Assembly: GCF_000817815.1 (NCBI RefSeq)
Contig: NZ_JPRD01000017.1
Location: 47,233 to 111,232, forward strand
From: Vibrio owensii CAIM 1854 = LMG 25443
GTDB lineage: Bacteria; Pseudomonadota; Gammaproteobacteria; Enterobacterales; Vibrionaceae
Direction: 5' to 3'
DNA: 64,000 bases
The notes below the pieces were generated by a model. The model was not told where the DNA came from. It ran no database searches and saw only the letters and a program-made list of their open reading frames with translations. Numbering within the stretch: position 1 is the stretch's first letter; the number at the start of each line of letters is the position of its first letter. This document shows positions 25,175 to 34,167 of the stretch, piece by piece. The position numbers and the translations under genes are program-made.

Positions 25175-27355
25175 TTAAAACCGCTTCTGACGTAAGTTCA
25201 CCCAATCGATATCCTCGTAGGTTTGCTTGCATTGGTTGATCGCTTCGAACACGTTCCGTTTTAAATTCAGCAAGATATAAAAACCAGCAATCTCTGAATA
25301 AGCGTAGTCAGATAAATCCAACTCACTAAAGAAATCTTCCAGTTTATTTTCAAAGGATTGGTAATCCTGGCTGTATTTTTCGAACACAGAATCGAGTTCG
25401 TCGGTCGCCTGATGGCTTGCGAGTGCGCCAGCCATCAGAGGTAATATGGAATCGGTATGCTTGCTGCGTAACTGCTTGATAAGGGGGTTACTTAATAGCT
25501 TTTGTTCGGCAGCAATCAGAATGTTGACGTGGTTGCTCAGGGCGTCACAAGACTTGCTGAATGCCCCAATCGCTTCTGGCGGTGTCTTGTCGAACAGCTT
25601 GTGGTTGATTTTAGAACCCCACACTTTGAGCTTTTTAGAAGAGACGTTCAGTGTGACCAAGTGCAGTGAACGTTTCATCTTCTTGTAAGTCGATTCAGAC
25701 TGTTCGTAGTAACTGGAAAACAAATCGCCCACATGCCTGAAATACCGCTCCTTCATGGTCAAGAACAAGTGCTCCGGACGGGAGTTGAACGGGAAGTAGT
25801 GAGCGAAAATGATCATGAACACCACCATGTAGAACAAGGTCATGATCGTCATCAGAATGCCAAAGTGATAGGTCATGTTGTTGTCGAGGCCGAGGACAAA
25901 CAAGCCAATCATGTAGAAGATGGTCACCGGCCCTTTAAACAAGTAGAAGCCGATAAAGGTGTAGATGAAGATGAACAACCCGAGCTCACCACCGAGTTCT
26001 AATCCCGGCAAGATGAAGACGTACGAAGGCACCGCAAATAGGAAGCCAAACGTAAACAAAATCAGCAACATGAATGGGTGAACAGGTACGAACGACAGCA
26101 GTGACATAAAGATGGTCGAGAAGGTAACAAACGAGTAGCCACCCGGTGGATTGAAGTAAATCCAAATCAACCCAGCCACCCAGTAGGTGGTGAAGGTTTT
26201 CACTGCGGTTTTGAAGTTTTCGGCATCCCACCAAAGGAACTTGCTCTTCTGCTTTGGTAATTCTTGTTTGAACGACACATTGTTGGTCACCGAATCAATA
26301 CAGCTGATGCTCTCTGCTAAGCGAGATAAGCTCTGGTGCATTAATTTAAGCAAGTGACCAAGCGTGAGTGCGGAGCCTTTTGCAAGGTGTGGGGCGTTAG
26401 ATAAAGCCTGCTGGTTGTAATCAACTTTAAATTCCTGTGCGCGATAGGCAGGGCCTTCGTTGTCCCACATCTCTTGGCAGGTTTTGAAAAGAGTTTGAAT
26501 TTCTTCGACGGCTTGATCGAAGTTGTTGATGCAGCTTCGGTCTTGCTGGTGGCTAAAGTGACTGTGTGCTGCCACGCTGAGCTCTTGGGTGATTTGCTTG
26601 TTGAAGTGGACGGCAAGTTGCCACTCTTTCATGTAGGCCGAGACATCACTGCACTCGACACTCACGGTTGCGAAGCGTTGCTCTAACGCGTTTTGCGCGG
26701 CAAAGACTTTGTCTAGCAACTCATCGATAGTGGGCTTTGGTTCTTCGTCTTCCTCACCGTCCTGCGTGCCCGAAGCCGGAACTAACCCTTGGTGTTGAGC
26801 ATGCCTTTGTTCGAAGTTCTGTAAAATCGCTGCGAACAACGCTTGCTGAGCTTGGTTAAGTTGTTCAATAAGCTGACGAAGGTTTTGCTCTGTCTTTGTT
26901 GGCCATAAGAATGTGCCTACCAAGGTGTAAAGCACCACGCCAAAGATGGTCATGTACGCTCGGTCAACGCCGTACATAAACGCGCCTTCTGCATCGCCAC
27001 CGTTAGACATCATCAAAGTCATTACGCCGGTTAGGGCAAGCAGCGTTGGGTCTTTTTGGTAAGCGTTACGGAAATAGAAGATAAAGGACACAACCACAGA
27101 GACACTGAGCATGTACATGAAGCGGTCTTGAGCAAACATTCCAACTAGCAGCAAGCCAATCACAGCACCGACCAAAGTACCCAACACACGCAATGTGCCT
27201 TTCGCTAGCGATTCACGGCGGCTGCCTGTTGAAGCGATCAACATGACTGTCGTTGCTGCCGTCGACGCTTGCGGCCAACCCATGGCAAATGGGATCAGAT
27301 AAGCCAGAGTCAGGCTAAGGGCTACTTTTGTGGCGAATTTGCTTTTATCGTTCAT
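25175..27355 (-). CDS. FUSC family efflux pump inner-membrane protein (AaeB/FusC-like)
   Basis: 726 residues. Six helices at the N-terminus (KVALSLTLAYLIPFAMGWPQASTAATTVM, GTLVGAVIGLLLVGM), a soluble mid-region (about 170-380) with an acidic insert, then six more helices (NFKTAVKTFTTYWVAGLIWIYFNPPGGYSF, FVPVHPFMLLILFTFGFLF) and a cytoplasmic C-terminus. The family exports aromatic acids such as fusaric or p-hydroxybenzoic acid. First gene of the operon FUSC - outer-membrane factor - DUF1656 - HlyD - K+ channel - AI-2E transporter; no LysR regulator lies next to it, unlike E. coli aaeXAB. Confidence 0.9.
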   Translation of the reverse strand: MNDKSKFATKVALSLTLAYLIPFAMGWPQASTAATTVMLIASTGSRRESLAKGTLRVLGTLVGAVIGLLLVGMFAQDRFMYMLSVSVVVSFIFYFRNAYQKDPTLLALTGVMTLMMSNGGDAEGAFMYGVDRAYMTIFGVVLYTLVGTFLWPTKTEQNLRQLIEQLNQAQQALFAAILQNFEQRHAQHQGLVPASGTQDGEEDEEPKPTIDELLDKVFAAQNALEQRFATVSVECSDVSAYMKEWQLAVHFNKQITQELSVAAHSHFSHQQDRSCINNFDQAVEEIQTLFKTCQEMWDNEGPAYRAQEFKVDYNQQALSNAPHLAKGSALTLGHLLKLMHQSLSRLAESISCIDSVTNNVSFKQELPKQKSKFLWWDAENFKTAVKTFTTYWVAGLIWIYFNPPGGYSFVTFSTIFMSLLSFVPVHPFMLLILFTFGFLFAVPSYVFILPGLELGGELGLFIFIYTFIGFYLFKGPVTIFYMIGLFVLGLDNNMTYHFGILMTIMTLFYMVVFMIIFAHYFPFNSRPEHLFLTMKERYFRHVGDLFSSYYEQSESTYKKMKRSLHLVTLNVSSKKLKVWGSKINHKLFDKTPPEAIGAFSKSCDALSNHVNILIAAEQKLLSNPLIKQLRSKHTDSILPLMAGALASHQATDELDSVFEKYSQDYQSFENKLEDFFSELDLSDYAYSEIAGFYILLNLKRNVFEAINQCKQTYEDIDWVNLRQKRF

Positions 27356-27746
27356 AGTCTCAAAGTTAGCTCAGGCTTATGTTTGTAAGTGGATGAATTT
27401 ACTCAATCAATAGTCAGAATTTCGTTCTGAAAAAATTGCGGAGGCGGAATATAGCGATTGAAAAGAGGTGGTTTGTAAATCCTTTGTCAAAACCAAATTG
27501 GGTCAAAATGCTCAAATCGCCGTTCACACCCCGTTACCTATGGCGTGAGGGAAAAATGACCAAGAAAACGTTTAACTAGAAAATCTCATTACTGATACAG
27601 TTTTGCAGGAGTTACCAAACCAAATTTCTATTCAAGGCTCATCGCCAGCGTGTTAGGCATTGCTCACGTCCAAAGTGCTGTGAAAACAAGTGCCTAACAA
27701 AAAGCATAGATGATGGGAGATAAGTTGAGAGGAAAGTTTTTATTTT
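27356..27746. other. Gene-free gap upstream of the efflux operon
   Basis: About 390 bases with no supportable gene. The part near 27355 should hold the efflux promoter. TGTTAGGCA (27651-27659) and TGCCTAACA (27691-27699) are perfect inverted 9-base arms 31 bases apart; they lack a T-run downstream of the DMT gene and have no other attC features. Function unknown. Confidence 0.5.
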
Positions 27747-28616
27747 TTATTGGCTTGCTGGAGTCTTTGTCGGGTTTTGGGAGCGAGATAAAAATACTAA
27801 AGCGATACCACCAAGGATGATGGCACTGGTGATGATTGAATGGGTAGTGAGCGGCTCACTTAACAACGCACTTCCTAAGACTAACGCAATTGCAGGGACA
27901 GAAAGTTGGCTGACCGCTGCTTGCAGCAAGGTCAGTTTTTGCATCACTTGATACCAAAGGACGTACCCGCAACCAGAGGCGATGGCGCCGGATGCAACCG
28001 CGAGCATTACGCCTTGCAACGTAACGTGAATGGACTCTAGTAGAAGAGGAGAGAGTAAAAGCCCAAAGATAGAAGCGGTAATGAATCCACAAGTAATGCC
28101 GCTGCTAGGAGTGGGAGCTTGCTTACCCAAGGCGGTAAACCCTGCCCAACAAATGCCTGAAAATACCATTAACAAAGCTGACCAAACATCAGGACGTGTT
28201 GCCGATGGCAGCATTAACCACGCAAACCCAAGCAAAGAAACCGCAATACCAATCAGTTCGAGTCTTTTAAACCTTTGCCCTTGCCACCAGTAGAGTGCGA
28301 CCAAAGTTAGCTGTACGGCACCAAAAAGTAACAAGGCTCCAGTTCCAGCTGCTAGTTTTACATAAGCGAAAGAGAACAGTGCCGCATATCCAAATAAGGC
28401 CATCCCAGCGAAAAGACTAAATCGAGTTGTTGGGATTTGGCTGCGCCAGTTGCCACGCAAAAGCATGATGGCGATGAGAGTCACGGCGCCAGAGAGTAAA
28501 CGGATAAGAGTGAAGCTGCCCGCGTCAATCAAACCTGTTGCCAATGCCAAGCGGCACAACAGCGAATTGGCGGCAAACGCCAACATGGCAATCGCGGTCA
28601 GTAAAAATGTCGACAT
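27747..28616 (-). CDS. DMT superfamily (EamA) transporter
   Basis: 289 residues with ten predicted membrane helices in two EamA repeats (NSLLCRLALATGLIDAGSFTLIRLLSGAVT in repeat one; GICWAGFTALGKQAPTPSSGITCGFITAS in repeat two). These carriers export amino acids or other small metabolites; substrate unknown. Single gene on the minus strand. The start ATG at 28616 follows AGGAATG. Confidence 0.9.
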   Translation of the reverse strand: MSTFLLTAIAMLAFAANSLLCRLALATGLIDAGSFTLIRLLSGAVTLIAIMLLRGNWRSQIPTTRFSLFAGMALFGYAALFSFAYVKLAAGTGALLLFGAVQLTLVALYWWQGQRFKRLELIGIAVSLLGFAWLMLPSATRPDVWSALLMVFSGICWAGFTALGKQAPTPSSGITCGFITASIFGLLLSPLLLESIHVTLQGVMLAVASGAIASGCGYVLWYQVMQKLTLLQAAVSQLSVPAIALVLGSALLSEPLTTHSIITSAIILGGIALVFLSRSQNPTKTPASQ

Positions 28617-28818
28617 TCCTTATCCTCAAATCTCATTAAGAGTCGCAGTGTAGCGCTAAATCGAAAAGGCTAATTAGTTGATAAAGTGATTAGTTATAGC
28701 TGAAACCATAGCGCAACGCTGAGTGGAAAGAACATCACTTTGCGAAATTGAGCGAGAGCGGTAAGTGTTATAACATAACATTTTATTTTTAGACTCAACA
28801 TAAAATGAGGAATTCAGA

Positions 28819-29697
28819 TTGAATCTATTTGTTAACGATCTCACGGTTATTGATGCTTCGTACTTGTGTGAAACACGAGGCATGGTCGGCGAGAGTTGGA
28901 TTCTGGACGTAGTAATGCACGGCGATCTCAATGAGATGAGCATGGTGCTGGATTTCTCGAAAGTTAAAAAACAAATCAAACAGTTGGTCGATCAGTACGT
29001 TGATCACCGCTTGCTTGTCCCTGTAAAAAATTCCGCAGTCGAAAGGGCGAATACTAAAGCCGGTTATACTCAAGTCGATCTCATGCGCGGAGAAAAGAGC
29101 ATTCACCTGCATTGCCCAGATGAAGCCTTTTGCTTCGTGGATGCACAAGAAATCTCAATAGAGAGTGTAACGCAACACATCCACCAAGTTCTGCAAGGTC
29201 ATTTACCAACTAATGTGGCATCGATTGACGTGACCTTGCGTCATGAAAAATTCGATGGCGCTTACTATCACTACACCCACGGTTTAAAAAAGCACGATGG
29301 CAATTGTCAGCGTATTGCACATGGTCATCGCTCGCCTATCCAAATTCTGGTTGATGGTCAGCGCGATGCCGCTCGTGAGGACGCTTTTGCGCAGCGCTGG
29401 CAGGATATCTACCTCGCTTCTATCGAAGATCTGGTTGAGATCAGTCATTTGGAACTGAGCGAACATGCGAGCCTCATCAACTGCGATACGCATTTTGGTT
29501 TCCGATACACCACTTCACAAGGTGACTTCCAACTTGCTATTGCGCACAGCGAAACCGAAGTATTGAACACCGATACGACGGTAGAGTTGTTGGCTGTGTT
29601 TATCGCCAATGAAATTGCTCCTTCACTGGAAGAAGGGCAGTCGTTACAAATCATCGCTTATGAAGGCGTGGGGAAAGGAGCAATGGCGTTTCGCTAA
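28819..29697 (+). CDS. Two-domain 6-carboxytetrahydropterin synthase (QueD/PTPS)-like protein
   Basis: 292 residues, about twice QueD. N-terminal copy (about 3-75): LFVNDLTVIDASYLCE and SMVLDFSKVKKQI plus VDHRLLVP match the QueD DF and DH motifs, but the metal-binding His positions are Ser/Tyr and Glu-Ser. C-terminal copy (about 140-290): YYHYTHG (H154), C163 and HGH (H168, H170) keep the zinc-binding and catalytic-Cys pattern. The two halves thus share the motif set. TTG start at 28819, with GAGGAA eight bases upstream. Followed by an aspartoacylase-like gene. No queuosine genes nearby, so the pterin role is uncertain. Confidence 0.78.
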   Translation: MNLFVNDLTVIDASYLCETRGMVGESWILDVVMHGDLNEMSMVLDFSKVKKQIKQLVDQYVDHRLLVPVKNSAVERANTKAGYTQVDLMRGEKSIHLHCPDEAFCFVDAQEISIESVTQHIHQVLQGHLPTNVASIDVTLRHEKFDGAYYHYTHGLKKHDGNCQRIAHGHRSPIQILVDGQRDAAREDAFAQRWQDIYLASIEDLVEISHLELSEHASLINCDTHFGFRYTTSQGDFQLAIAHSETEVLNTDTTVELLAVFIANEIAPSLEEGQSLQIIAYEGVGKGAMAFR

Positions 29698-29758
29698 GAG
29701 GGCGCTGCTCAATCTCAATCAAAACTCACTTTTACTCAATATTTGGAATATCACTTTT

Positions 29759-30631
29759 ATGGACAAACTTAATCGTGTTCTGCTCGTGGCAGGTACGCAT
29801 GGTAATGAGCTTTCTGGCATTTATCTTCAAAAGCTGATCAAAGATCGTCTTTATGTTGCCGATCGTTCGACGTTCAATACTCATTGTGTGCTTGGCAACC
29901 CCGAAGCGGTAAAGCAAAACGTTCGTTATGTTGAAACCGACCTCAACCGTGAATTTGCCTTGGCGAATCAATCATTACCTGCGACTCAGCAAGAAACTGA
30001 AATCGCGCAGCAATTCACGCAAGTACATGCTCACCAAGAGAAGCAATTGATCGTTGATCTGCACAACACTACCAGTAACATGGGTGCGACCTTGATTTTG
30101 GTTTCTAATGACGTGTTCTATCGCAAGATGGGGGCGTATGTGAAGCAACGCATGCCAGAAGCCAACATCTTGTTTGAAGACAGAAAAGCGTGGGATGACC
30201 AACCTTATTTGTGCACCACAGGGCAGCATGGCGTGATGATCGAAGTTGGAGCTCAAGCACATGGCTCACTGAAGTACGACACGTTAGAGCTAATGAAGAA
30301 GATGCTGACTATGGTGCTCGATTACCTTGAGCAGCATAACCTTGGGCAAGTTGGTGAGTTGAACGACTACGATGCGTATTTTTACACTGAAGAAGTGATG
30401 ATCCCTGTCGATCACGATGGTATGCGTGTCGCGACAGTACACCCTATGATCTGTGGACGAGATTTCGAGGTAGTCAAACCGGGCGAACCACTACTCGCGA
30501 CCTTCTTTGGTTATGACATTTTCTGGGAAGGCAAACAGGATATCTATCCGCACTTCATCAATGAAAGTGCATACAGCAAAGCCAATATTGCCATGGCACT
30601 TGCTGAGAAAAAGGTTGTGAGCGCGGAGTGA
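29759..30631 (+). CDS. Aspartoacylase/AstE-like zinc deacylase
   Basis: 290 residues from the ATG at 29759, giving the family N-terminus NRVLLVAGTHGNELSG; an upstream in-frame extension overlaps the previous gene. Zinc ligands H-x-x-E in GTHGNE (H15, E18) and the later His in VDLHNTTSNMG; substrate Arg in ETDLNRE; catalytic Glu in MIEVGAQAHG. Members cleave N-acetyl-aspartate (ASPA), N-acetylated mercapturates (ACY3) or N-succinylglutamate (AstE); the length and ETDLNR are closer to ASPA/ACY3. It follows the PTPS-like gene by 61 bases on the same strand. Confidence 0.88.
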   Translation: MDKLNRVLLVAGTHGNELSGIYLQKLIKDRLYVADRSTFNTHCVLGNPEAVKQNVRYVETDLNREFALANQSLPATQQETEIAQQFTQVHAHQEKQLIVDLHNTTSNMGATLILVSNDVFYRKMGAYVKQRMPEANILFEDRKAWDDQPYLCTTGQHGVMIEVGAQAHGSLKYDTLELMKKMLTMVLDYLEQHNLGQVGELNDYDAYFYTEEVMIPVDHDGMRVATVHPMICGRDFEVVKPGEPLLATFFGYDIFWEGKQDIYPHFINESAYSKANIAMALAEKKVVSAE

Positions 30632-30643
30632 TTGAAACCGAGC

Positions 30644-31561
30644 TTAGCTTGAATGTTCGCCCTCAATTTTGAACTGTTTATAGTGCTCTTCAAATCGGTC
30701 ACTTATCCAGTCCATGAGCATTTTGACTCTTGGCAGTTGATATTTGACTGGCGGACAGACGAGCGAAAGTAAGGTTTTTTCTGACCACTCAGGGAGCACT
30801 TCAATAAGTCTCCCTGATGTTAAATCAGCATGGCAGTACACATCGGTTAGTCGCGTTACCCCTAACCCAGAAATCGCCGCGTGGCGCATGGTTCTGCCAG
30901 TAGCTGCTTTAATACCTTGCCCTACGTTGATAATGCGTTGCTCTTTATGATTCTTCATGATCCAATGATCAACACTGCCATGAATCAAAGGCAAGGCTTT
31001 AAGATCTTCTGGGACGAGGATGTTCGGGTGTCGTTCCAGAAAATCTGGACTTGCGACATAGTGTGTGCGGAGTGTGGTGAGTCGGCGCGCGATGAGAGTG
31101 GAGTCTGGCATCTCGCCGACACGAAGCACTAAGTCGTAGCTATCTTCAATGAGATCGACGCGATGTTTTGAGAAATCGAGCTCTACTTCAACGTTCGGGT
31201 AGGTGGCTTGAAAACTCATCACCAATGGTGCAATAAGTTCTTCGCCAATCGGACCTCCAACACAATTCATATGAATCCTGCCCTTAATTTCGCTGGTGGC
31301 TTGCTGCGCCCACTCTGCGGCGGCATCCAGTTGTAGCATCGCTTCTTTGCACTTGCGAAAGTAACCATCGCCAATTTCAGTAAGGCGGAGCTGGCGTGTG
31401 GTTCTATAGAGTAACTGAACACCTAGCGAGGATTCTAATTCACTCACGAGCTGACTTACGTTTGCCTTTGATGCGCCCATCGCTTCGGCTGCGGAGGTGA
31501 AGCTTCCACATTCCGCGACATAAATAAACGCGCGAATGCCTCGCCAAGATAGATTGTTCAT
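30644..31561 (-). CDS. LysR-family transcriptional regulator
   Basis: 305 residues. N-terminal winged helix (ECGSFTSAAEAMGASKANVSQLVSELESSLGVQLLYRTTRQ, residues about 14-55), then the effector domain. Divergent from the alpha/beta hydrolase at 31701 with a 139-base gap, the classic LysR-target layout. Convergent with the aspartoacylase gene (12 bases apart). Confidence 0.9.
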   Translation of the reverse strand: MNNLSWRGIRAFIYVAECGSFTSAAEAMGASKANVSQLVSELESSLGVQLLYRTTRQLRLTEIGDGYFRKCKEAMLQLDAAAEWAQQATSEIKGRIHMNCVGGPIGEELIAPLVMSFQATYPNVEVELDFSKHRVDLIEDSYDLVLRVGEMPDSTLIARRLTTLRTHYVASPDFLERHPNILVPEDLKALPLIHGSVDHWIMKNHKEQRIINVGQGIKAATGRTMRHAAISGLGVTRLTDVYCHADLTSGRLIEVLPEWSEKTLLSLVCPPVKYQLPRVKMLMDWISDRFEEHYKQFKIEGEHSS

Positions 31562-31700
31562 ATAAACCTAACAGTGTTTTCATAATGCCTATATATATCC
31601 GAATAATAGCGCTCCTTATACTTGTTTAAAAGAGAAAAGCAGAGTGCAAATGTTTGTGAATGCTCGTCTTTATCGTCTAAAAAACCGTTAAACATAGAGA

Positions 31701-32600
31701 GTGAATCGAGTGACAGTAACAAGATATGAGGCTTCATTTTTCAGCAATGGCAACCGACTTGCAGCGGAAATTCATCGTCCATCCAAAGTCGAAAATCCTT
31801 TACCAGCGGTTTTGATTGCTGCGCCGCAGGCGGGAGTAAAAGAGCAGACGGTAAGAATCTACGCCGAGAAAATTGCAGCCAAGGGATTTGTGGTATTAAC
31901 GTTTGATCATGCCAGTTTTGGCGCCAGTGAAGGTGCGCCAAGATTTCATGAGAACCCATACAATAAAGCGGAAGATTGCCGCAACGGGGTCACTTATTTA
32001 CGTTCCTTAGCGTATGTAAACATTGAGCATATTTATGGGGTAGGTGTTTGTTCTGGCGGTGGATATTTAGCTCATGCCGTTGCGACAGATAGACGCGTAA
32101 AATCACTTGCGACCGTGAGTGCTTACTTTGACCACAGAGGCTTTTATCACAACGTAATTGGTCGAGAAGGTTTGTTAGATTTGCTACTTAAAGGTAATAA
32201 AGCGAGAGAACGATATCTTGCTACTGGGCAGATTGATTTTCTGCCTCACGCACCAGCTGAAGACAGTGAAGAAATGCCACGTCTGTTCCGAGAGTTCTAC
32301 CAGTACTACATGACAGAGCGCGGAGCAAAAGGCTTGTACGAGAGCAAGTTTTTGCCTTGGTCTTATGAGACGTTAGCTAACTTTTCAGCTTTGGATATTG
32401 CTGCAAACTTGACGCCGACACCACTACTGATGATTGTCGGTACAGAAGCGGATTCTGCATACGAAAGCGAGCAAATGTTTGATGCCGCTTCGCAGCCTAA
32501 ACAGCTGATTCGAATTGAAGGAGCGAATCACATCGCGCTGTATGATGAAGACGAATATGTTGATCAAGCAATCGAGCAGATCATCGAGTTTTTTCATTGA
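31701..32600 (+). CDS. Alpha/beta hydrolase (dienelactone-hydrolase-like)
   Basis: 299 residues. Oxyanion/elbow features: VLIAAPQAGVKEQ near the N-terminus, FDHASFGASEG, and the nucleophile elbow at GVCSGGGY (Cys-Ser region; G-V-C-S-G-G), with Asp after MIVGTEADSAYE and His in GANHIALYD. An elbow CSGG can place either Ser or a neighbouring Cys as nucleophile. GTG start at 31701; a second GTG at 31710 has better spacing from AGAGA. Divergent LysR at 30644 suggests inducible expression. A related secreted pseudogene lies at 50606. Confidence 0.85.
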   Translation: MNRVTVTRYEASFFSNGNRLAAEIHRPSKVENPLPAVLIAAPQAGVKEQTVRIYAEKIAAKGFVVLTFDHASFGASEGAPRFHENPYNKAEDCRNGVTYLRSLAYVNIEHIYGVGVCSGGGYLAHAVATDRRVKSLATVSAYFDHRGFYHNVIGREGLLDLLLKGNKARERYLATGQIDFLPHAPAEDSEEMPRLFREFYQYYMTERGAKGLYESKFLPWSYETLANFSALDIAANLTPTPLLMIVGTEADSAYESEQMFDAASQPKQLIRIEGANHIALYDEDEYVDQAIEQIIEFFH

Positions 32601-32713
32601 TCATGCGTGGTACACATGAAGCCGCTCACATAATCTAAAATATAGGGAATGCGTAGCAACACAACAGCTAACATTGATATGAAAGCATAAACCTATAAAA
32701 GGGAGGTGGGTCG

Positions 32714-33055
32714 ATGGCTTGCTCTAAAACGCATTCACATTCAAACCATGCTCATGGTCCAAATTGTGGGCATACGGCAATACGTCATGATGGTCATGTT
32801 GATTACTTAGTGGATGGAACCTTGCATCATCCACATGGTGATCACTGCGATGAACATGTTATTGGATTGAGTGATACCAATCCTGATGGATGTCATCCTG
32901 TGCACTCTTGCGGTGGGCATGTACATGGGCCGGGTTGTGGACATGAGGCAATACAACATGGCGATCATGTGGATTACATTGTCGATGGTCGGCTTCACCA
33001 TCAACACGGCGACCACTGTGACGATCACGGACCGGTTGAGTTGGTTCATGCGTAA
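32714..33055 (+). CDS. Histidine-rich metal-binding protein with internal duplication
   Basis: 113 residues, 25 of them His and seven Cys. Residues 14-48 and 71-105 are near-identical repeats (HGPxCGHxAIxHxxHVDYxVDGxLHHxHGDHCDxH). Each carries a CGH, an HH-x-H-GDHC cluster and an invariant VDG turn. The pattern looks like a metal chaperone or buffer, probably for zinc, but I cannot name the function. GGGAGGTGGG is a strong ribosome site. The repeats are joined by a short linker with a CxxxxxC. No signal peptide, so cytoplasmic. A terminator follows; no clear Zur box was found upstream. Confidence 0.82.
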   Translation: MACSKTHSHSNHAHGPNCGHTAIRHDGHVDYLVDGTLHHPHGDHCDEHVIGLSDTNPDGCHPVHSCGGHVHGPGCGHEAIQHGDHVDYIVDGRLHHQHGDHCDDHGPVELVHA

Positions 33056-33079
33056 CAAATGCAAATAGCGAAACACGAA

Positions 33080-33106
33080 AAAAGGGGCGAGAATATCGCC
33101 CCTTTT
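33080..33106. terminator. Bidirectional rho-independent terminator
   Basis: AAAAGGGGCG pairs with CGCCCCTTTT over a seven-base loop, between the His-rich gene and the convergent methyltransferase. Confidence 0.85.
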
Positions 33107-33144
33107 GCTATTGATAGCAGTGTCGCTCTAGCTTGGATTGGTCA

Positions 33145-33984
33145 TTATTTATGACGAATCACCACCGCCATTTCGTCACCATCTACGAACGGCTTTCCGC
33201 GCAAGTCGCTGTAGGTTGCTTGAACTTCTAAACCATGCGGCGCAAGTTCTGCTTTAAGCATGTCTAAAGTGAAATGTTGCAGCCAGTTATAGACTGTCCA
33301 TTCTCGTTGCGCTTCGGTTATCACGTACTTGTCTAGCGTGACAAGGTCAGTTTCGTATTTGAATGAAGACTGAATACACCAGTAATCTTCTGCACTCCAA
33401 AAACCGTTCATGGCATTTTTATTGAGTGTCAGCGCTTCAGCTTGCTTGTTAAAACGTGTTTGTGTGTACACGTCTAATGCAATCGCACCATTCTCAGCCA
33501 ACAGTGTTTTGAATTTAGCAAACAATGTGGCTCGTTGAGTTGGATTGAGCGCGCAAAGGTCGCACATAACAAGCGTGATCAAATCAAACTGTCGTGTGTC
33601 ACTGAACTCTAGGTAATTGCCTAAGTGATACTCAATAGCGAGGTTCGAAGACGCTGCTTGTTGAGTCGCATATTCCAGTGAGTTTTGCGAGAAATCCAAT
33701 CCGAGCACAGTACCTACACCACGCGTTTTTAAACGTTGGGTGTAAAGGCCAGGGCCGCAACCAAAATCGATGGTTTTTGAATCTTGGTTGAGACCAAATT
33801 CAGACACCAGCCAGTCAACAGATTCATCAATGAAGTTGAATGAGCGCGACGCGGCTTCGATTTCTTGGTTTAGGTGGAAGCTGAGCATCTGTTTCGCAAT
33901 GTGGTTATCTGTCCACAGTACGTCTGCAGTGTATGCTGACCAAACGGCTGGCTTGGCGGTTGCTTCATTCAGTTTTTTAAACAT
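33145..33984 (-). CDS. SAM-dependent methyltransferase, class I
   Basis: 279 residues. SAM-binding motif I is TIDFGCGPGLYTQRL (about 73-87), acidic end of strand 2 LGLDFSQNSLEYA, and motif near DLITLVMCDLCALN. Substrate not evident; the family includes small-molecule and quinone methyltransferases. Monocistronic, with its own terminator shared with the His-rich gene. Confidence 0.87.
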   Translation of the reverse strand: MFKKLNEATAKPAVWSAYTADVLWTDNHIAKQMLSFHLNQEIEAASRSFNFIDESVDWLVSEFGLNQDSKTIDFGCGPGLYTQRLKTRGVGTVLGLDFSQNSLEYATQQAASSNLAIEYHLGNYLEFSDTRQFDLITLVMCDLCALNPTQRATLFAKFKTLLAENGAIALDVYTQTRFNKQAEALTLNKNAMNGFWSAEDYWCIQSSFKYETDLVTLDKYVITEAQREWTVYNWLQHFTLDMLKAELAPHGLEVQATYSDLRGKPFVDGDEMAVVIRHK

Positions 33985-34167
33985 AGTTGTAATTCCGACA
34001 ATAAGTTAGCTTGTCGTCCTTACTTGAATTTAGGGGTTTTAGTTATCCTAAAACAACGTAAGGACGTTGATTAAAATGAGTGTGTTGAAAACGAATCATT
34101 GGAAATACCTCCTTAATAATAGGGTTAAAAACGCGCGAAATTTATCAGTAATGTGTGGAAGAAGCAA

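Noticed and set aside
27651..27699. Integron attC-like inverted arms (GTTAGGC...GCCTAAC)
   Set aside because: The core arms face the wrong way for attC (it needs RYYYAAC first and GTTRRRY last), no L-boxes are visible, and no integrase or cassette array is present.
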